A DNA stretch of 64,000 nucleotides from Pleodorina starrii (lineage: Eukaryota; Chlorophyta; Chlorophyceae; Chlamydomonadales; Volvocaceae): NCBI GenBank assembly GCA_030267565.1, contig BRXU01000012.1, positions 866,501 to 930,500 on the forward strand, in the 5' to 3' direction. Each line of letters starts with the position of its first letter. The first letter of the stretch is position 1. Both the position numbers and the translations under genes were made by a program. This document shows positions 59,370 to 64,000 of this stretch, one piece after another. A model generated the notes under the pieces. It was not told where the DNA came from. It made no database searches and saw only the letters and a list, made by a program, of their open reading frames with translations.

Positions 59370-62300
59370 ATGAATAAACCAAAGAAGCAACGGATTCTAT
59401 ACAAGGAGGATGAACATGCCAAGGCAAGGGCATGTTTATGCAGACTTCGCTATAGATATTAAAGCGCCGCCGAACCGCCGTGCATTCCGCCGCCAACTAA
59501 CGATGTTTATCGTAGGCTGCGGAACTGGAGGCGTTTCTCTTTGGGACTGTAGGAGAGCCATCGGTAATTTTCAATCGGGAAGAACGGGCGGGCGAGGAGA
59601 TTGACGCCAAGTTGGTTAAACAGGTGCGGCGTTCGCTTCAAACGCCGCGCACTACTCGCAACGGCACCTAAGCCCCTGAGAACCTCCTCGACGTTGCGGT
59701 CCCTGGCTAGCTAGTGTGCATGCTATTTGGGATGCCAACCCGAATGGCGAGGCCGACGTGCCTGGGAGCGCGTTGGGTTTGGTCCCGACGGGGGAGGCAT
59801 GTCGGGGTTATGGCGGGCAGCGTGAGGTGGCACCAGCGCCGGCAGGGACCTCGTCGGCCGGGGGAAACAGACGCTTGCCAGGAAGGGTTTTGCTTCGCAA
59901 TCTTGTACAACACCTGCGCGGTACTTGGGCGATGGCCTCAGTGAAGCCCTTCCGAACTGACCTCCGCCAGTGCCGTGGTGTCTTCGACGCCCAGCCTTTT
60001 ACCTTGTTGCCTCGGTTCCATCCCGCTCCTGCTCCCTCTCCCACGATGCTTGCTCTCAATGCTTCGAGTATCATTCTTCCGGCAGGCCAGCCGAGGCGGT
60101 GGGTTACTGCATGACTCGGAGCTGAACGGCTCGGAGCTGTTTTTCGAGGACACGGGCGGCGCAGTGAGCAGCAGCAGTAGCGATGACGATGACGATGACG
60201 ATGAGGGCAATGGCAGTGGCGACGGTGCGGGCACGGCGGGCGTCTGGATGGGGCTTTCGAGCGGCGGCGGCAGCGAGGCCGGCGCGGAGGAGGACGAGGG
60301 CGATGGGGAGGAGGAGGAAAGGGAACAGGTGCGTAGTTGCTTTTAGTAAGAGGGGCAGCCAGGGCTGGCGGTCTTCAGTCACGAGGATTTCACTGGGTGG
60401 GATAGTATCTGAGTATCTGAGTATGCCAGAGCCTCAGTGGGAGTTGGGGGTTGGGGTTGGGGTCATGCATGCTCCTGGGGGTCGGCCTCCCCGTTAATCC
60501 TGCCGGCCGGACGACAGCTCCGAAACCCTTATACCCCCAGGCGGGGTTTCTAAGATTTCTCCGGGCTCGGTCTCTGCCTTACCTCCTCGACCCATAGCGC
60601 AGCGTGACCGCCTGTAAAAGTGGTCCCGCACACAATCGGGTGACGGCTTCTGCGCCGTGCCGCCTTTGCGTGCCCTGGTCGAGTTTTGCTCCCTTCGGGT
60701 CCCGATTCCAGGCAGGCGAGGAGGAGGAGGAGGAGGAGGAGGCGGTGGAGGCTTCTCCGCTCGGCCTGCGAGCCGGTGGCGAGGGCGCCGGGCGGGAGCT
60801 CGGCGGGGTCAGCAAAGGAGGGACGGGGCATGGAGGCGTGGGCGGCAGCGGGGCGACTGGGCGGAAGGCGGGGCAGCGCGCCCCCGCCTGGAACGACCCG
60901 GATGACGCGGCTGGGCGGGTGGACTTGACGGCTTCCAATCGGCTGCGCAAACTGAGGACCAGTGAGAAGCAAACTACCATGGACGGTAGGTAGGCCCGCC
61001 TGAGGTCCAAATCTTTAGGATTTGGGGTCTGACTCGGGTTCTCGTGCGTCGGGGTTGAGTTGGGCTGGGCAGCACATTGGCTCGAGCAAGGGCGGGATTT
61101 CAAGTGGCGACACCGGCGCGCGGGTGGCTTTAGTAGTGTCATATGCATGCATGCTCTGAACAGCACCAGGGGTGGAACCCACACTGAAACCTCCCGGGCC
61201 CCAGCAACTTCGAAGCCCCGGTTGCGCCGACTTTGCTTTGCCAATTCCGCCCGCCCGCCGGTCGGCTTGGGCGTTTGCCAGCATGCCCCACCTGATCCCG
61301 CTCGTCGTCCTACCCCACCCCCTGTCTTGCCTATTTGCACTGGCATGTTCCTTACCCCACCCCACCCCTTCTCACCCCACCTCCTGCCAGGCTCCGAGTA
61401 CAATGCGGCCCTGCGGAAGCAGCACCAGGCGCTCAACCACCAGACCAGCTGGGCCAGAAAGCGGCCCGCTGTGGCTGCAGGTGATGCAGATGAGGACGCC
61501 GATGAGGACGCAACAGAGGCCGAGGCGCTGCTCGGTCGTGCGGCCGGGCTGATGGACCGACCCGCGGGTCGGCGTCTGCCGCCGGGTCAGATCGAGACGA
61601 CTCGTCTCAAGGACGCCAACCGGTGCCAGCCCAGTGAGGCGGTGGTGCAGGCGGCGCGCTTTCACCCCAACGGACACCTGCTGCTCACCGCAGGCCTGGA
61701 TAAGAAGCTGCGTCTGTTCCAGGTGGATGGACTCCGCAACCCGCTGATGCAGGGGCTGCATCTCGATGACATGCCGATCACGGACGCAGCCTTTGCAGCG
61801 GCTGCCGGAGGGTCAGGGTCAGGGCCTGGTGGTGACGCGACGGCGGCTGCCGCCGCGATGGACCGGGTAGTGCTGGCGGGCCGGCGGCCGCACTTTTACG
61901 TGTACGACATGGGCGCGGCGCGGGTGGAGCGCGTGATGGGACCGGTGGGCTGCCCGCTCAAGTCGTTGGAGCGGTTCGCGGTGTCGCCTCTCAGGTGGGT
62001 GTGCTATGTGCGAGGGTGTGAGGAACGTTGAGAGAGAGGTGTGGGGGGTGGGTTGGATGATCGGGTGTGTCGGCCGCTGTGGAGTACGTGGCCTGTGGGG
62101 CACGTGGGGGAGCTGCGCGGAAGAGGGTGGGGCGTGAAGGGCGAGGCTGTGGGCTTGTTGGGAGGGGCTTTCGGGTCGGGCGCTGTGCGAAGGTGCATGG
62201 TGATATGGTGTGATGCGGAGATGTGTGGGATTTACAGGTGGCATGGATGCCGGGGCGGTGGAATTCCGACAGTTGAAGGGCATGCGTGGTTGGGGTTTGT

Positions 62301-63981
62301 GCCCCCGGGCCCCCCTTGAACCCCAGCTCCCAATTAGGAGGTCTGGCCTGGCCACTCGAAGCCGCCTGTGTGGCCTCACCTTCTCTTCCCCCACTCCCCC
62401 GTCCCGGCGCACCGCCCACCCAACCAATACCCCCCCTTTATCCCCGTCCCGCCCCTGGTCACCCCTTCACCCATCCCCGGCCCCTCTTGCCCCCTGCCTT
62501 GTTCCTTGCCCGCCGCCTTTTACCCCGCTCTCTTTCAGCGCCTCGGGCCCGCACGGCTCTGAGTCCCTGGTTGCCTTCACAGGCGACAGCGGCTTCATCC
62601 CACTGGTGTCTCTGCGCAGCCGGCAGTGGGTGGCCAATCTCAAGATGAGCGGCAACGTGAGGGCGCTGGCTTTCGCACCCGATGGACGCGAGCTGCTGTC
62701 TACGGGTGGGTGCCTGGCCTGGCTGGGTGGCTGGGTTGGGGGGCTGGGAGATGGGTGGCAGGGAGATGGGTGGGGTCGGTATGTGGGCAGGCTGGGGCGC
62801 GCGTTGGTGTTGAAGCGCGCGGGGAGGAGCCGTACAGCCAGCCGGTACCGGAATGTGCTGCGGTTGCGAAGAACGTCCGCGGACGTGGGCGCACAGCACT
62901 GCAAGACCACAGTGGCCCAGCCCCTTCTTCTTCAGACCTTTACCGGTTTACTACCCCTCCCATGCTCCCTTCCACGCCTTGATGTGTTCCCTGTCCCTCC
63001 CTACCCGCTCGTTGTTCCTCTTCTTCCCTGATCACGCCTTGAAAGAAGCCCTTTATACGGTAACAAACCCCCAAACCCCTCCAAACAAACCCTTGGGAAA
63101 AAACAGGCGATGACGGTGTGGTTCACGTTTGGGACTTGCGAACCCGGCGCTGCCGCCTGGCCTTCACCGACGTGGGCAACATCGGCAACGCGTCCAGCCT
63201 GGCGCTGTCGCCCAACGGGAAATTCGTCGCCACCGGGGCTCGATCCGGGGTGGTCAACGTGTATCGCCGAGATGAAGTGGAGGCAACGGCGGCGCACGCT
63301 GCCACGAGTGGCGTCGCCGGAGGGGTGGCTGCGGCACCACTGCTGGTTGGTCACATGTCGGTGACGCCTGCTCGTGAGCTGCTCAACCTGACGACGAATG
63401 TGGACACGCTGGTGTTTAGCCCGGACTCCCAGGTAGGTAACACGGGAACATGGGAACATGGGAACACATTCCAGAGGCGTGCAGGTTATGCATCCCCGTC
63501 CTGGCTCTCCTGAATCCTGACACCACGGCTCCGTTATGAGCCCCGATTCCCCTCTCTCTCTCTGTCCCGCTCGCCGCTTTGAGACCCCAGGCTCAGCTGC
63601 CCCACCTCCCGCTAGCATCTACCCACCCACTGCTGTTTTTGTACTCGTGGGTTCGCGGTTCTGTACCTGTTGTCACCCTCGCATCCACCCTCGCTTCTTA
63701 CCTCCACCCACGTGCTTCCCTGACCCCCCTTCTCCCCTTCCGTCTCCTTCCGCCTCCCTTCGTGCACCCAGATGCTCGCCATGGCCTCCCGCATGAAGCG
63801 CGACGCGCTGCGGCTGGTTCACCTGCCTTCCCTCACCGTCTTCGCCAACTGGCCCACGGGCCGATCGCCGCTGCACTATGTCCACTGCGCCGACTTCAGC
63901 CCGCACTGCGGGATGCTGACCATCGGGAATGCAAAGGGCAGGGCGCTGCTGTACCGACTGCACCACTATCAGCAGGCCTAG
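59370..63981 (+). CDS. UTP18: UTP18, WD-repeat subunit of the small-subunit processome
   Basis: UTP18 is a U3 snoRNP-associated nucleolar protein (UtpB subcomplex) needed for 18S rRNA maturation. Eight exons: 59370-59423, 59516-59623, 60086-60328, 60712-60985, 61391-61994, 62539-62705, 63107-63432, 63772-63981 (TAG). They encode 661 residues with consistent phases. The N terminus is basic (MNKPKKQRILYKEDEHAK), then the conserved ELEAFLFG block and Asp/Glu-rich tracts. APAWNDPDDAAGRVDL is the family linker. The beta-propeller starts at about residue 290 (VVQAARFHPNGHLLLTAGLD, KLRLFQVDG, FYVYDM, HVWDLRTRRC, ALSPNGKFVATGARSG). It ends with the diagnostic DFSPHCGMLTIGNAKGRALL followed by YRLHHY. 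The first intron appears to use a GC donor after AAG. Confidence 0.93.
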
Positions 63982-64000
63982 GCAGTAGGCAGTTACTGCA
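63982..64000. other. Start of UTP18 3' UTR
   Basis: Nineteen bases follow the UTP18 stop codon. Nothing else is visible before the window ends. Confidence 0.6.

Noticed and set aside
60579..61436. 285-codon minus-strand frame
   Set aside because: It is antisense to UTP18 exon 60712-60985 and the flanking introns. The + strand has UTP18 motifs.
1..64000. CRISPR arrays, rRNA operons, bacterial defence systems
   Set aside because: No regularly spaced repeats with unique spacers and no rRNA segments were seen. The genes are intron-rich eukaryotic genes.

Overview
The window looks like nuclear DNA of a chlorophyte green alga, most likely a volvocine relative of Chlamydomonas or Volvox. Six protein-coding genes are each cut into several short exons by GT-AG introns, with two apparent GC-AG introns. 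The coding sequence is GC-rich and full of Ala, Gly and Gln runs. TGTAA motifs, the usual volvocine poly(A) signal, lie downstream of some stops. No bacterial operon, CRISPR array or rRNA gene was seen. Exon coordinates were derived by hand from reading-frame continuity and splice consensus and should be read as models.

Left part (1-19.5 kb). The 3' half of a plant-type MKK3 gene (MAP kinase kinase plus NTF2-like domain, + strand, ends 3074) is followed by a degraded non-LTR retrotransposon fragment. A Ty1/copia element on the - strand (4859-10561) sits inside that fragment, with 311-bp LTRs and a 5-bp target duplication. Its gag-pol is broken in RNase H. Next come a complete six-exon Pur-alpha gene (11260-14904, +) and a miniature LTR retrotransposon (16338-17456) with 352-bp LTRs, a 5-bp target duplication and a 33-bp fold-back at the LTR/internal junction.

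Middle (19.5-37 kb). A 14-exon mitochondrial elongation factor Tu gene (-, 19497-26199) diverges from a 15-exon SMPD4-like (neutral sphingomyelinase 3 family) membrane protein gene (+, 28013-36134). The spacer between them carries another non-LTR retrotransposon remnant. Pentanucleotide and tetranucleotide microsatellites lie in introns of both genes, one of them abutting a splice acceptor.

Right part (37-64 kb). A 14-exon gene for a large coiled-coil protein of unknown function (-, 37753 to about 48305) is followed by a 0.66-kb inverted-repeat element (49257-49914). An 11-exon gene resembling the SR-related splicing protein PNISR (-, 51179-58923) then shares a 446-bp divergent promoter region with UTP18 (+, 59370-63981), a WD-repeat component of the small-subunit processome. 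That pair links pre-mRNA splicing and rRNA processing. The other genes (signalling kinase, nucleic-acid-binding Pur-alpha, organelle translation, nuclear envelope/ER membrane protein, coiled coil) show no shared pathway, as expected for a eukaryotic chromosome.
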